Below the pieces are notes generated by a model that saw nothing but the letters and a program-made list of their open reading frames with translations, did not search any database and was not told where the DNA came from. DNA of 64,000 nt from Dactylonectria macrodidyma. Lineage: Eukaryota > Ascomycota > Sordariomycetes > Hypocreales > Nectriaceae. The translations under genes were made by a program, and so were the position numbers. Of the stretch, positions 49,567-59,655 are shown piece by piece; the first letter of the stretch is position 1, and every line of letters starts with the position of its first letter. The stretch lies in contig JAGMUV010000048.1 of NCBI GenBank assembly GCA_020744425.1, positions 1-64,000 on the forward strand, read 5' to 3'.

Positions 49567-52076
49567 TCACCCAAGTAGCCGAGCAGTGACGCTCAATCCG
49601 TCGGACTGCGTTGCCCATCTGAGCTCCTTTCCCAACCATTTATTGATCCCGTCCTTAGTCTGCACCATGGCTTCCAAGGCTAGTCGATGGTGGTGTTTGA
49701 GCGCTTTGAACTCGCTGCTCGCCGCCGTGTCAGTCATGATGAGACTCTTCGCACCATCCGCCACCGCATTGTTCGCCTCATAGATTCCCACGTCCAAATT
49801 TCTCGCCTCAATTTTCCACAGCTGCATAGTCAAGCCTCTGGTGCGGAAGGCATGCTGGAGAAAGGATTCGATGTCGGCCTCGCTGGGGGGTCGAGAGGCG
49901 GTGGCTCGGGCGTTGTTGGCACGAGAGCTTGTCATTGAACGATAAGACACGGTTGACGTTGACGTTTCTGCGACCATGGGCATTCTCATGTCCTCTTCCT
50001 CTTCCTCGCCATGCATTGCTGAAGGCGTCATAGGAGGGGTCGGCGTCTTGGAGTTATTTTGAGCTGTTGCGTCGTGCAGCACGGCGAGCTCGTTGGATCT
50101 AGAGTTGCTAACTGAGCTATCACTGAAGGCTGGGAAGGCTCGGAGGGCCGAGACGGCGGAAGGGTCCGAGTCTTTGGGTTGTTTGGCCTTGTTGGCGTCA
50201 TGTATTTCGGTAAAACTCGTTGGAATCGGAGTTGCAGGGTTTGCTCCAGCGTGAGCGATTGTTGAAGTTGAAGGCTTAGGAGGGCAGCAGGGAGTCTTGG
50301 GGTTGCTTGACGCCCTCGGCATCGTGCCGCGACTCGACGGGGTTGTTGGGATTGGACTGACCAGGCTTGCTCTAACTTGAGCCATTGTTGGAGGCTCAGG
50401 GGGCCGAGGAGTCTTGGGAGCCTTTAGAGGCTGTGGAGGCCGAGCGGCCTCTGAAGGCTGACAAGGTTTGTAGACATCTGGTGGCCGTGAAGGCGAAGGT
50501 GGTGGAGAGGCCTTTGCAAGATCCGAGGAGGCGGGTCTTTGTGTTGCAAATCGAGATGAACTTCGGCCCCTGCTGGCCACCTTGAGAACGCTGCTCGCTA
50601 GCATCTCAGTTCGGCCAACTTCACCCTGAGACGCACGAGTCTCATCGAGACCCGTTTTCGGCACACTGTCAGCTGTCGTCTCTCGTGCCAGCACCGCTTC
50701 CCGCTGGGTCCAAGTCGAACTAAGTAGACTGCTCTTCAAGCAAAGAAAAGACGTCGCTGGGGCTTGAGCCCGGATCTGATGACAGAACGATGGGGATCGT
50801 GGGACGGCCCTCGTGCTGCTTCTTGGCCTCTCAAGCCTCGACCCCGTCCTCGGCCATCTGCATTTGCTGCGACTGCTGCGGCGGGACCTCTTCTTCTTCT
50901 TCTGCCTGGGCTTGCTGGAGGCGACGGGCTTCGTCCAACTTCTGAGCCCGCTGTTGCCTTTCTGCTTCCAGTACGGCTCTGGCACAAGTCGCCTCTTGTT
51001 CTTGCTCAAGAGCCGCCCGAGACTGGAGCTCAGCTTCGAGTCGAGCCTGCGTGTCAGGTGGTTGTTGATGCTGGAGAGGATCTGGGTGAAATGGCCCGTC
51101 GTATTGGTGGTGCAGCAGCAGGGCACCTGGCATGATGGGGTCTCTTGTACAGTGGCTTGAAACGAATGCCGGAGATGCCATGTCCTGACGAATATCGATG
51201 TCCATTCGATCCAGAAAGTCGCTGGTGATGGTGGAGGTGACATCAGCCCTGCCGACTTGAGAGACGTTTGGGGAACTGAAGTGCGTGGGAGAGAAAATGT
51301 TGTTGTTGCTGGAATCGGCCGTAAGCCTCTGCTGGTCCATCATGTCAGGCTCATGGTGCATGACAACATCTTGGTCAATGACAGACTGTCGGTCGACGAT
51401 AGACTGTTGGCTGATGATAGGCTCTTGATGATCCATGATGGACTCCTCGTCTGTGGTGATGGGCCTTTGGTTCGCTGGAGTCACAAAGGACGTACGGTTG
51501 ATGGCAGGCAGTTGACTGAGCTTATCGATCTGCCTTCTCCTTTCCTCTTTCTCATCTCTTTTCTCTTTACCCAGGGAATCTTGTTGTTATTGTTGTTGTA
51601 TTGGCTTGGATCGATCGTCGTTCCAGCCTAGCTCTCCCCACCGTCGAACCCAAGGCTCATACTGTAGTACTGCGGCTCCCGTGACACCACTCGGGCACGC
51701 CTCTAGCCTTTGGCAGATCCCCTTGTCCCTCAGCTCCCTGCACTTATCTCGGAGGCTTCCCACAAGAGACTGGACGACTTGGTTCTTGGCAGGCGTTTGG
51801 AGCACTTCGAGCGCCATGGCTGCTTCGAGCTCGTCGAGGCGGGAATAGTGCGTGCCTAGGACGAGGGCGTGGCGAGCGATGTGTGCCTACATGAGGAGCT
51901 GTTGGCGGGGCGTAAACGTGATTTTGGTCGCAATGCCGTCATTGACCGACTTGCTGTTGAATGTCTACGCGGGGGACCAGTTAGAGAGGGAGCCTCTTCT
52001 CGTTGCGAGAGAGAGAGTGTGTGTGGTTTAGACTCGCATCGGCAGTGGGAGTCTCATCCCAAGCTTTGGAAGCCAT
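49567..52076 (-). pseudogene. Gln/Pro/Ser-rich coiled-coil protein gene, multiply broken
   Basis: Family function unknown. The minus strand starts at 52076 (MASKAWDETPT). After a break it continues FTPRQQLLM, TAG at 51887-51889, AHIARHALVLGTHYSRLDEL, a basic/hydrophobic region to 51590, and a poly-Gln run interrupted by TAA at 51587-51589. A charged segment follows (KEKRDEKEERRRQ), then a Gln/Asp/His-rich stretch and a long Glu/Gln/Arg coiled coil (51060-50850). A TGA lies at 50831-50833. Downstream the protein resumes in another frame near 50740: Pro/Ser-rich linker, an acidic EEEEEDMRM piece, then a conserved-looking C-terminal domain (IESFLQHAFRTRGLTMQLWK, EARNLDVGIYEANNAVADGA, KTKD-like helix, end VTARLLG at 49567). 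An ancestral length of 750-800 residues is likely. It lies downstream of, and on the same strand as, the Ulp1-like protease gene, so the two may belong together. Confidence 0.55.
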
Positions 52077-52194
52077 GGCGATCAAGTTTCTGGTCGGCCG
52101 CAAAGCCCAGGCGACTGAAGAAGGAAGGTTAGGGTACTGAACCCAGCGGGCTCAAAAGTAGGTTGGGAATGACGGCTAAAGAGAAGAAGAGCCC

Positions 52195-52740
52195 TTAAAG
52201 GACAGCAATGGCAACCGTCGCTGTAGAGGCTATGGGGGCAAGTCGAATCAGAACCAGGTGAAGCAGAGGACCAAGAGGTTGTGGGACAGCGGCCGGGACA
52301 ACGACTCGTATGCCGTCTTTGAGGATAGGGACTCGTTGGCTACCTTTCGGGACTGGAACGAGTTTCGCAGGTTTCAAGCTCAACGGACCACCACCGCGCC
52401 CTCCAAGGATGGAATCGCTCCATCACCGAGGCGGCCAAGTTTGAGGTCGAGGCCACACGGCTACGTGTCAGGATTGCTCTTCTCCAGCGTCGAGGGCAGG
52501 GAGGATCTGGTGGTCGATGGCAAGGAGACTCTAGCCAGCAGCAAGAAGTGTCTGTTCGGGAGGACCGAGGAGAGTCGAGCAGAGGGCAGCGGGGGGACTC
52601 AGGCTGAGGGCAAGGAGGCAAGTGGGCGGGCAAGAAGACGCGGCGAGGACATCGACGGAACAACAACATCACGTAGGTGTCTGGCTTTCTCTCTCTCTCT
52701 CTCGCGAGAGAGTGAGAGAGAGCATCTATCTATCTAACCG
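52195..52740 (+). pseudogene. Unidentified Arg/Gln-rich coding remnant with a two-base frame break
   Basis: The plus strand reads YAVFEDRDSLATFRDWNEF then RRFQAQRTTTA in one frame and, from about 52398, ALQGWNRSITEAAKFEVEAT then RLRVRIALLQRRGQ in another. Removing a GC dinucleotide near 52397 would join them, so a two-base insertion is likely. Further on the frame is Gln/Gly/Arg-rich with a TGA near 52600. After 52690 comes a CT/GA dinucleotide tract (52688-52724) that can fold back. The gene is not recognised; it lies just upstream of, and divergent from, the Q-rich pseudogene. Confidence 0.4.
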
Positions 52741-53118
52741 TTCCGTTTCTTTCAAGTTTAATACACGTCTCTTTTTTTTATTTTTTTTATAGCTGGTGAC
52801 AATGATTTGACAAGAACTCCATCCAAATGCCAACGTTTTGGCTAGTGCCTAAGTACCTACCGAGGTACAGTTTCACTAAGGTCTCCCTAAGCGACGTCAA
52901 CGTTTTGGCTGCTGGTAACAGTTTCAATAAAGTCTCTCGGCACTATGTGTATATGAAACGAATCCTATTAGAGATAATACTTGTCTCTCCACCAAAGAGA
53001 GTCTAAGCCAAGTAGAACATAGCCGTCTAATCCAGATCAAGCCTATCTTTTCCAGACCCTCTTCCCACGACTGCTTCACCCTTTTCCTAACACATTCTTA
53101 ACTCTCCTAGTCCACACA
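52741..53118. promoter_or_regulatory. Probable promoter/leader of the 53119 remnant
   Basis: Begins with T-rich sequence (52765-52790) and ends in a pyrimidine-rich leader (TCCCACGACTGCTTCACCC, TTCCTAACACATTC) running into CACAATGGCC at 53119. This matches the usual CT-rich fungal leader and a good start context. I see no clear TATA box. An AACGTTTTGGCT motif is repeated at 52832 and 52901. Confidence 0.4.
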
Positions 53119-53835
53119 ATGGCCGAGGAAAGGCTTCCCTTCATCACTTCTGGTAATAGGCGCCTCCTCGTGAAGATGGAATCCGAGAAAGAGATCCTTA
53201 GTGCTTGTTGGACAAGCGTTGACTCGCCCAACTGGTTCGCCACCCTTCTCACTACAGCTAGCACCTGGACAAGCACCTGAGAAGATCTCCAAGCCGACTC
53301 CACCCTCGCTACGTTGACGGAATGAACGTCTCAACTTCTCAAAGCCAAGCGTAGTTCCAGTTCACCATTGCCGTTGTCGATACCGACCAAGATGATTCCC
53401 AAGTTGGCTTCCTCGCACGCAAGGTCAGTAGACGGCATTTGACCCTGAGGCTGCTCTTCCGGCCCAACATGGATGGCCGTCCAGGTGCTTAAACAATCTA
53501 TTGGGACAGGCCATCGCAGTCGCTTCTTGCCCTTTGTCATCGACGATGGGTAGCTATTGGATCGTCTCAAGGCCGAGTCAATGGATTCCATTGCGGCCGC
53601 CTTGGGATCCCCTAGCGTAGCCTCAAAATTCTCGGATGCGAATACTCTTCCTGGTGAGCGTATTGCTTTCCTCAAGGTCGATGCCATCTTAGATTTGAAG
53701 CAGTCGGCAGAGGGTATAGTTATTCTAGCTGTATCTGGCCGTACTTGTGAGGAGGTCTTGGTAGGCTTGAATGAGTGGTGGAGCACCAGTGATAGTTTGA
53801 GAACTTGGCTGAACAGCGAGCTTTCAATGTCTTGA
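53119..53835 (+). pseudogene. Unidentified gene remnant with stop codons
   Basis: Not recognised. It starts MAEERLPFITSGNRRLLVKM in a good start context and stays in one frame until TGA at 53278-53280. The same frame becomes protein-like again from about 53460 (WMAVQVLKQSIGTGHRSRFL), meets TAG at 53551-53553, and continues LLDRLKAESMDSIAAALG, GERIAFLKVDAILDLKQSAE, GIVILAVSGRTCEEVLVGLN to a final stop at 53835. Between 53280 and 53460 another frame (FTIAVVDTDQDDSQVGFLAR) looks better, so small indels or an intron are likely. A 151-codon minus-strand frame overlaps it but reads like the complement of this gene. Confidence 0.5.
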
Positions 53836-53912
53836 CTGAGTCCAGGCTCGAATCGTGGACGCCAGAAGTGACTCGAATACTGCGTCGGTCGTGTCTGGTC
53901 TGGGATATCGAT

Positions 53913-54263
53913 CTACCGGCGGCATGATCGCTGGCCCAGATGTGCAATCTGACCGTCTTGGGAATAGTCGCAATGAGATAGAATGCCCCATGTGTTAGCC
54001 ACCGGCTCTTCTGTGTCCTCGTTGAGCGAGTTCAATGTTGCCTTGATACCGTTTCGCGCGTCAGAATCGTATGTCAAGGCTCGTTTGGAGTACATCTCAA
54101 TGCGCTCCCAGATCGAAGTCCGTGTGCTCATTGCTAGTACGGACTCGCCAGCCCACGAAGGAGGACAAGCGTACATCTCAGATTGTTTACTCTGGAGACA
54201 ATGAAATGATTCTTGGTCTTGGTCGGGCCGAAAATGAGTGACGGATTGAGAAAAGCCCTCCAT
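53913..54263 (-). pseudogene. Possible C-terminal fragment of a HET-domain (heterokaryon incompatibility) protein
   Basis: The minus strand carries SIWERIEMYSKRALTYDSDA followed by a helix and a short WGILS motif near the end. This resembles the region after the HET domain in many fungal incompatibility proteins (Y-S-x-R-x-L-T-Y-x-S-D ... WG-(M/I)-P). Those proteins trigger cell death after fusion of unlike hyphae. I see no convincing HET motifs upstream, so at best this is a fragment. Recognition rests on one short block. Confidence 0.35.
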
Positions 54264-54755
54264 GGTACCTATCGAGAATCAGCCTCCAGTCCATACCTGC
54301 CCTCTATTCATAATTAGATGAGTACTTACGTCTACGCCCGAGAGTTCTACTTGCAGTGCGAATTGGTTGTGAATGGCTCAACGGCAGATACAAGCACACC
54401 GCCAACCAGTGGGTCAGTCAGTCAGTTGGAGAAATATGCTCGGGCAACTTGCAAAGACGATCTATCTCTGATCCAAAGCGTATTCCATGGTCCCCCGTCG
54501 AATGCAATCCAGGCGGCAGGTCGGCGGATCCGACATGTGTATCATATCACATGGCAAACGATGCCACGGACGCCTAGCCACGATGAATCGCTCGCCTGTC
54601 GGAAATTGAAGCATATTCAGAGGATAGAATACTGGCGACAGACACGTTGGAGCATGTGGTGAACCAAAACATCCGACATGAACCACCCACTGCACAACTC
54701 ACTTGGCCCAACCTCTGTTTTGATGTAAACTATCTCGATACCCTCGAGGATCAAA
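54264..54755. other. Spacer with conflicting weak frames
   Basis: A 114-codon plus-strand frame (54318-54662) and a 77-codon minus-strand frame (54695-54462) overlap. Neither has a recognised motif. The minus frame could be an upstream piece of the HET-like fragment. Confidence 0.3.
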
Positions 54756-57643
54756 TCAAACATCAAACGCCTCCTTGGCCTGCTCCAGAGCCCGCTTCAA
54801 GTTGCCCAAAGACTCGGCCTGCCTCTTCCGCCTCCGCATCTCGGCCACGTCCCGGCGAATCTCGTCCATCTCCCGCCGCGTGTCCTCGGCGGTGCGTTCG
54901 CCGATGCGGTGCCGCGGGAATTGCTGCTGTCCTAGATCGATCAGAGCCTGGAGATGCCGCACGTGTTCCAGCCATTGCTTCGACTCAATCTCGCCCGCCC
55001 AGATGGGGTGCGATCCCTTGCTCGCTGCCTCTGCCTCCACCTCGGCCTGAACCGCCCCAACGTCATCCATGGCCCTTGCCAGTGAGTCGAGCACGCGGCC
55101 GCGGCCCTCGAACGCGGCGAGCTGGGCATCGAGACTGGCTTCCCTGCGGCATGCTTCATCGAGGCGACTGTCGAGGTTTGGCTCCGGGAGATGTCGCTGC
55201 ATCCAACCATCCACGCTGCTTATCAGCGTCGAGACATTGACTTCCGGGCCGGTGGCGTGATGCCGTGTCATGTCTCCATCCTGTGCTGTGTGAAGCCCAA
55301 CTTTCGTCTGTACGGCTGCAGTAGCTACCTGCCGCTGCCGGTTCTCGGGGACAACAATGGTGTCCTCCTTTGCAACATCCGACGCTGCTCCATCTAAGGC
55401 GACGACCATTGGGATGGGGTCTTTGGTATGCGTATTAAGGCTGCCGTGGTTGCGGGTGTCAATCGAGGATAGCAACGTAGCCAGCCTGCGCCTTTCATCC
55501 GTCGGGTCGAGCGTGCTGGGAACTGCCCTCTTATTGAGGAGGTGGGAGAGGATGGACAAGACAAACACCCCGCAGTTGACGCCATCGGCCTGTTGAGGAC
55601 AATGAGGCTGTACGTTGCTATCAGCATTTATCCAGATCGAGGAAGAGATGAGACAAGATGAGATGAGACAAGATGAGATGAGACAAGATGAGATGAGACA
55701 AGATGAGATGAGACAAGATGAGATGAGACAAGATGAGACGAGACGAGATGAGACGGGCGACTACTTACCATGGCCCGAAAATGAAACTCGGCGCCGGCTG
55801 GCTTCAGCTCATGCTATAAGATCTGGAAGCTTTCCTTGACGGCATTGTCGCGATGGGAGCAACGCAGGGAGTCATAGTGCTCTAGTACTCCGTTGTGTTG
55901 GCTCAAAACGGCGAGGCTCCAGTGCGGGGAGCCCGATGAATGATGGAGGGGAATGTAGACATCTTCTTGGCCTACAGAGCGTGGGAGACGGGTGCGCATG
56001 CGATTGTCTTCAGGGTCAGGCGTGAACCAAAGAGGATCGAGGATGGTGGCTGCTGGTGTGAGGCTCGATTGGGCGACGCACCTGGCAAGGAGCTCAAGCA
56101 CGTCGTCGGTAAGTCGCATGTTGTCGGACAACTGTTGTTGGGCTTTGCTGATGGCGGGCATGTTTTGGGTAGTCGTGCGTGAAGCGCAAGGCAAAAGAGG
56201 AGGCACCAGAGTCTGGGTCTCGAGTACATGGAGACGGCCGACTTCGTTGCCCGTTGCTGGGTAGGGCATGGCATGTCAGCAGGCTGGCCAGGTACCAATG
56301 GTTCTCAGGTTGCACTGGGGGATGAGCAAGGATAGCCATGGTGATATGATACATACCATCAAAGTCCAGATATACAGGCAAGCCCTCTGAATGGGCGAGA
56401 GAAGCAATTTCGCATCGCTCCGAGATGTTGTCATCGTCGTCGTCGTCGTCATCGAGTAGGCCGGACAAGTCTCGACAGAAAGGTGAGGGAGAATAGTGAC
56501 GGCCAACCTCGGGGGAAGGCAGCTCAGAGGAGGCATCGGGCGAAGCGTCGACAGAGTTGTTGTTGTCTTCATTCTCCGAGGGGGGCAACCAAGGACCACC
56601 CGGCGAGTCATCAACAGCTTGAGCCGTACCGATGCGCGCCTTGACGGCATTGTAAGCCTGCACCGCCTTGGCTTTTGTCAAGCGTCCGTCGTGGCCTTTG
56701 CAAGCCGCCTCGTACAGCTCCCCTCCAGGGCGCCAGAGGTCAGCGAGCGCTACGGACCCCTGTTGAGCCGCCCTGGTGAGGCTGACGATAGCCGTAATGT
56801 GATTGATGCCCAGCGTGTCGGTGTTCCGTAGGCGATCTGGCGGTGCCCAACTCTGGCGCCCTCCCCATGCCTCGTCCAGGAATCGCAGGTGGGCCTCTCG
56901 ACGAAGCAGCGAGCGGTTCTTGTTGTGGCGGTGCATTTGCGCGATCTGGTTGGCAGCTCGGATCTTGGGCATCTGGGGCGGAAGCTTGTCGAGGACGCGA
57001 GATTGGGTTTCCTTGTCCTGCAGCTCTCGGAGCCTGGACTGGACAAACGAGGCGAGGTTTGCGCCGTCGGTGGGCCGCGGCGACTGGTCGATGAGGTCAC
57101 TGAGAAAGCGTTTGAGCTGGGGCAAAACAAGTCAGTTAACTGGTTGGTCGACTGACTGGAAACATGCAGTCATGGAGAAAGAAAGAAATGTAGTCAGTGA
57201 CTGCATGGAGAAATGTTTTGGCTGACCTTGCGCTTGCCTAGGGATGAATGTGGCTCGTTGGGGTCGTCGACGGTGGTGTTGTCGTCGTCGTTGTCATTGT
57301 GTCTATCTACAGCAGCGAGGGGGGATTTGTCGTCGTCGTGGCCGTTGCCGCCGACTTTGTGCTGAACCTGAACCTGAGCCGTATCCTCGACCTCGACCTT
57401 GACGGCAGTGAGTAGTGTAGTATTCCGAGTCGTTGGCGGCACGTCGGCCTCCCCGTGGTGGTGCTGCTGCTGGTCTGCGCCCTCCTTGTCCATGGCATTG
57501 AGAGCAATGTTTGTCGTGGCCACGGCATCTTGCTGCTGCCATGAGTGCTGGTGGATGAATCCGATCCTCGCGCGCCGCTGCCCAGGTCTCCGTGACGTCA
57601 CCGAAACGTAGTCGCTGTCAAGGACTGGCGTCGAGCCCATCAT
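54756..57643 (-). pseudogene. Ulp1-type (C48) SUMO protease gene, four exons, one nonsense codon
   Basis: Exons are 57643-57227, 57116-56357, 56256-55769 and 55607-54756; the introns have GTCAGC, GTATGT and GTAAGT donors, and all phases agree, giving 838 codons. The N-terminal third is Gln/His/Asp-rich. Exon 2 has a basic helical region (about residues 140-260) and an acidic poly-Asp linker. The protease core spans exons 3-4: DPLWFTPDPEDNRMRTRLPR, VYIPLHHSSGSPHWSLAVLS (catalytic His in PHW), GVLEHYDSL (catalytic Asp), and QQADGVNCGVFVLSILSHLL (catalytic Cys, with the oxyanion Gln before it). A coiled coil forms the C-terminus. C48 enzymes cut SUMO-like proteins from targets; in fungi many divergent copies behave like mobile-element genes. 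The only lesion is TAG at 55814-55816 between Asp and Cys, in a place that fits CAG. If read through or edited, the protein would be complete. Confidence 0.8.
55644..55753. repeat. 15-bp minisatellite inside intron 3 of the Ulp1-like gene
   Basis: About seven near-perfect copies of GAGACAAGATGAGAT lie wholly inside the third intron (55608-55768), leaving donor and acceptor intact. Copy number changes here would alter only intron length. The last units carry GACGAGAC variants. Confidence 0.9.
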
Positions 57644-57917
57644 GGCACCCGCTGGCGGGGTTGGTCAATTATTTGTGGACAAGATTGAGTCGCGAAGGTG
57701 CAGCAGTCGCGGCGGCGCTAGAGTTTGCCTCGCAAGTGCGGAGTGTGTGCGCAGAAGAAAAGAAGTCGGATCAGCGATGGTACGTATGTACATTCAGATG
57801 TGGTCGCGATGCGACGACTCGCACAAAAAGAGGCGAGAGACTAAGGTAAGCAGTAGTAGTACAGACGCGTAAGTTGAGTTACTCGTGAACGCGACGCGTT
57901 GAGGGGAGGGAGGTACA

Positions 57918-58008
57918 GTGCACGGACCGTCCATAGTGCCCGAGTGACACACGACTTTGTCACCAGTGACAGCAAAATTCTGTCACCCACACAATTTGAA
58001 TTATGTGG
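57918..58008 (+). repeat. ~90-bp direct repeat, right copy (GTGACA family)
   Basis: GTGCACGGACC at the start, ACTTTGTCACCAGTGACAGC in the middle, TGTCACCCACACAATTTGAA and TTATGT at the end. Same orientation as the left copy at 43708, 14.2 kb away. Composition changes to AT-rich shortly after it, so it sits at a sequence boundary. Confidence 0.7.
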
Positions 58009-58685
58009 CGACGGACAATCTCCAATCCGAAGGCAATAGGGCCCGAGGTGGGAACTTGCATCAAGCACTTGGTTACGAGCACATGTGTCCCGATGCTCTT
58101 AAAGGCTTAACATTAGTCGAGGAGAGGCTGATTAAACTCAGTACTCACTTCAGCTTTATTATAGGAATTAAAGCGATAAAAAGCACTAAACAGAGCATGG
58201 CATATACATAGTACGTAAAGGGCCATATAACTGTATTTCCAAATAGTATGCATTAATTAGTTACTAAAGTATTGCCATACCCGCTTCTGCAGTCTCTGGA
58301 GGACATCCATATATCCTAGCACAGGCTACAGAGACCAGCCCCTGGCATCTTGCAAAAGCATTCCTAACACTATTCCCATTTAGGTTCAGTGGGCCATGAT
58401 ATAAGGAGGAAATAGAATCAGGCCTATAGAAAAACAGTCTATAGGTCATAGGGTATGTTCGTAATACTAGTAGAGATAATACTAGAGCGGCTGCGATTTC
58501 GCCGATATATAACCTCGGACTTTATGTATAGATGAAGAAAGTACTGTAACGATATAGTGACCGTTTTACTAATCACCCGACCTTTTCATTCTTAGTATTT
58601 AATATAGAGGTTCAGTCTAGGAATAGAGGAGTAAGTATAGTAAGCATACGATAGAATGACTTCTCTGAGGTTAAGAGAATCATTT
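58009..58685. other. AT-rich spacer
   Basis: AT-rich, stop-rich DNA with no supported gene, comparable to the first kilobase. It leads into the helicase remnant and may be the mutated 5' part of that element. Confidence 0.5.
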
Positions 58686-59250
58686 AGTGGCTAACGCTTA
58701 AGGGGCTGGCAGAAGTGCAAAAGGAATTAGAGGCTAGGGAGAGTACCTAAAATGAAGATATTAAAAAGCTCCTCCAATACATCTTATATTTTAGCTATAA
58801 GCAGGCCATGTCGCAGGAGTCGCGGCTGGCCATACGCAGAAAGATCAAATCATTGATTATTATATACGGTATACCGGCAATTTGGTTTACGACAACATAT
58901 CCTACCTGATGACCGATGCAGGGCGCTTCTCTGAACAGTTTGACGATGAAGCCCACGCAGATATCCCCGACTTCGCAGATGATCTTGAGACGTGACTATT
59001 CACTTCTCCTGTGGGGTGCAACCCAACGCATCCGGCAGCAATGCCGACGATGGCAGCACGGTAACCTACGTGGACGGTGATGCTCGAAAAAGATGGAGAG
59101 AAAAGTGACTGCTCATCATTGACCAGGTGAGCATGCTGGGCCTCCAGACGCTCTCCGACATCAACAAGCGAGTTTGCGCCCAGGGCACTGCAATTTTAGC
59201 CTCTCCGCTGGGGACGGCGACATTGCACCTTAGCGATCGGGATTAATAAC
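58686..59250 (+). pseudogene. Helitron/PIF1-type helicase remnant
   Basis: Protein text survives in pieces. Near 58700: LAEVQKELEAREST then NEDIKKLLQYILYFSYKQAM. Near 58845: KIKSLIIIYGIPAIWFT, resembling the Helitron replication-initiator block. Near 58930: GRFSEQFDDEAHADIPDFAD. Near 59050: NADDGSTVTYVDGDARKRW. Near 59110: LLIIDQVSMLGLQTL, the Walker B region of PIF1-like helicases (normally IIDEVSML; Glu is changed to Gln here). Stops and frame changes separate the pieces. Rolling-circle Helitrons encode a Rep and a PIF1-like helicase in one protein; the short distance between the two blocks implies a large internal deletion, or that the Rep-like match is chance. Confidence 0.6.
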
Positions 59251-59655
59251 GGGCAGATTCTATCTCCAACATCAAGCTTCGTTCCTCAAGGCTCTGTTGC
59301 GCAAACCGCGACCGGTTTGCCTCTCTCCTGTATTGCACACATCTGACATAGTACGTTAACTGGTAAGAAACACTAACTAAATTAGATTAGTACATCAGAT
59401 TCAAAGAACCCTGTCACCGATTTATCGTTTTAATGGTCAGAACTTGTTAACCTGCCACCGATGTTTTATCATATTGGCTGTGGCGAGGGCATTTCCTCTT
59501 ACCGATGTTAGCTTTGATTGGACAAAGAGGTTTCCTTGCTTAGCATATTGTACTCAGAACTCAGTACCGCTCATAATGCTCAGGCTCTCCAATGATAAAT
59601 AGCAGCACGCCCACATAGAATTCCATTCACTAAATCACCCAACTCTCCTCCCTCA
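59251..59655. promoter_or_regulatory. Upstream region of the Zn2Cys6 gene
   Basis: No open frame. The last ~60 bases are CT/AC-rich (ATCACCCAACTCTCCTCCC) running into CTCAATGAAC at 59656, a typical fungal leader. The sequence ATAAATAG at 59595 could serve as a weak TATA element. Confidence 0.4.

Noticed and set aside
49567..51243. Single 558-codon reading of the Q-rich locus
   Set aside because: Its first ~170 codons are a shadow; the other frame (51484-50831) carries the coherent coiled coil, so the locus is a frame-broken pseudogene, not one 558-residue protein.
53331..53786. 151-codon minus-strand frame
   Set aside because: It is the complement of the better plus-strand remnant at 53119-53835, which has a leader and start context.
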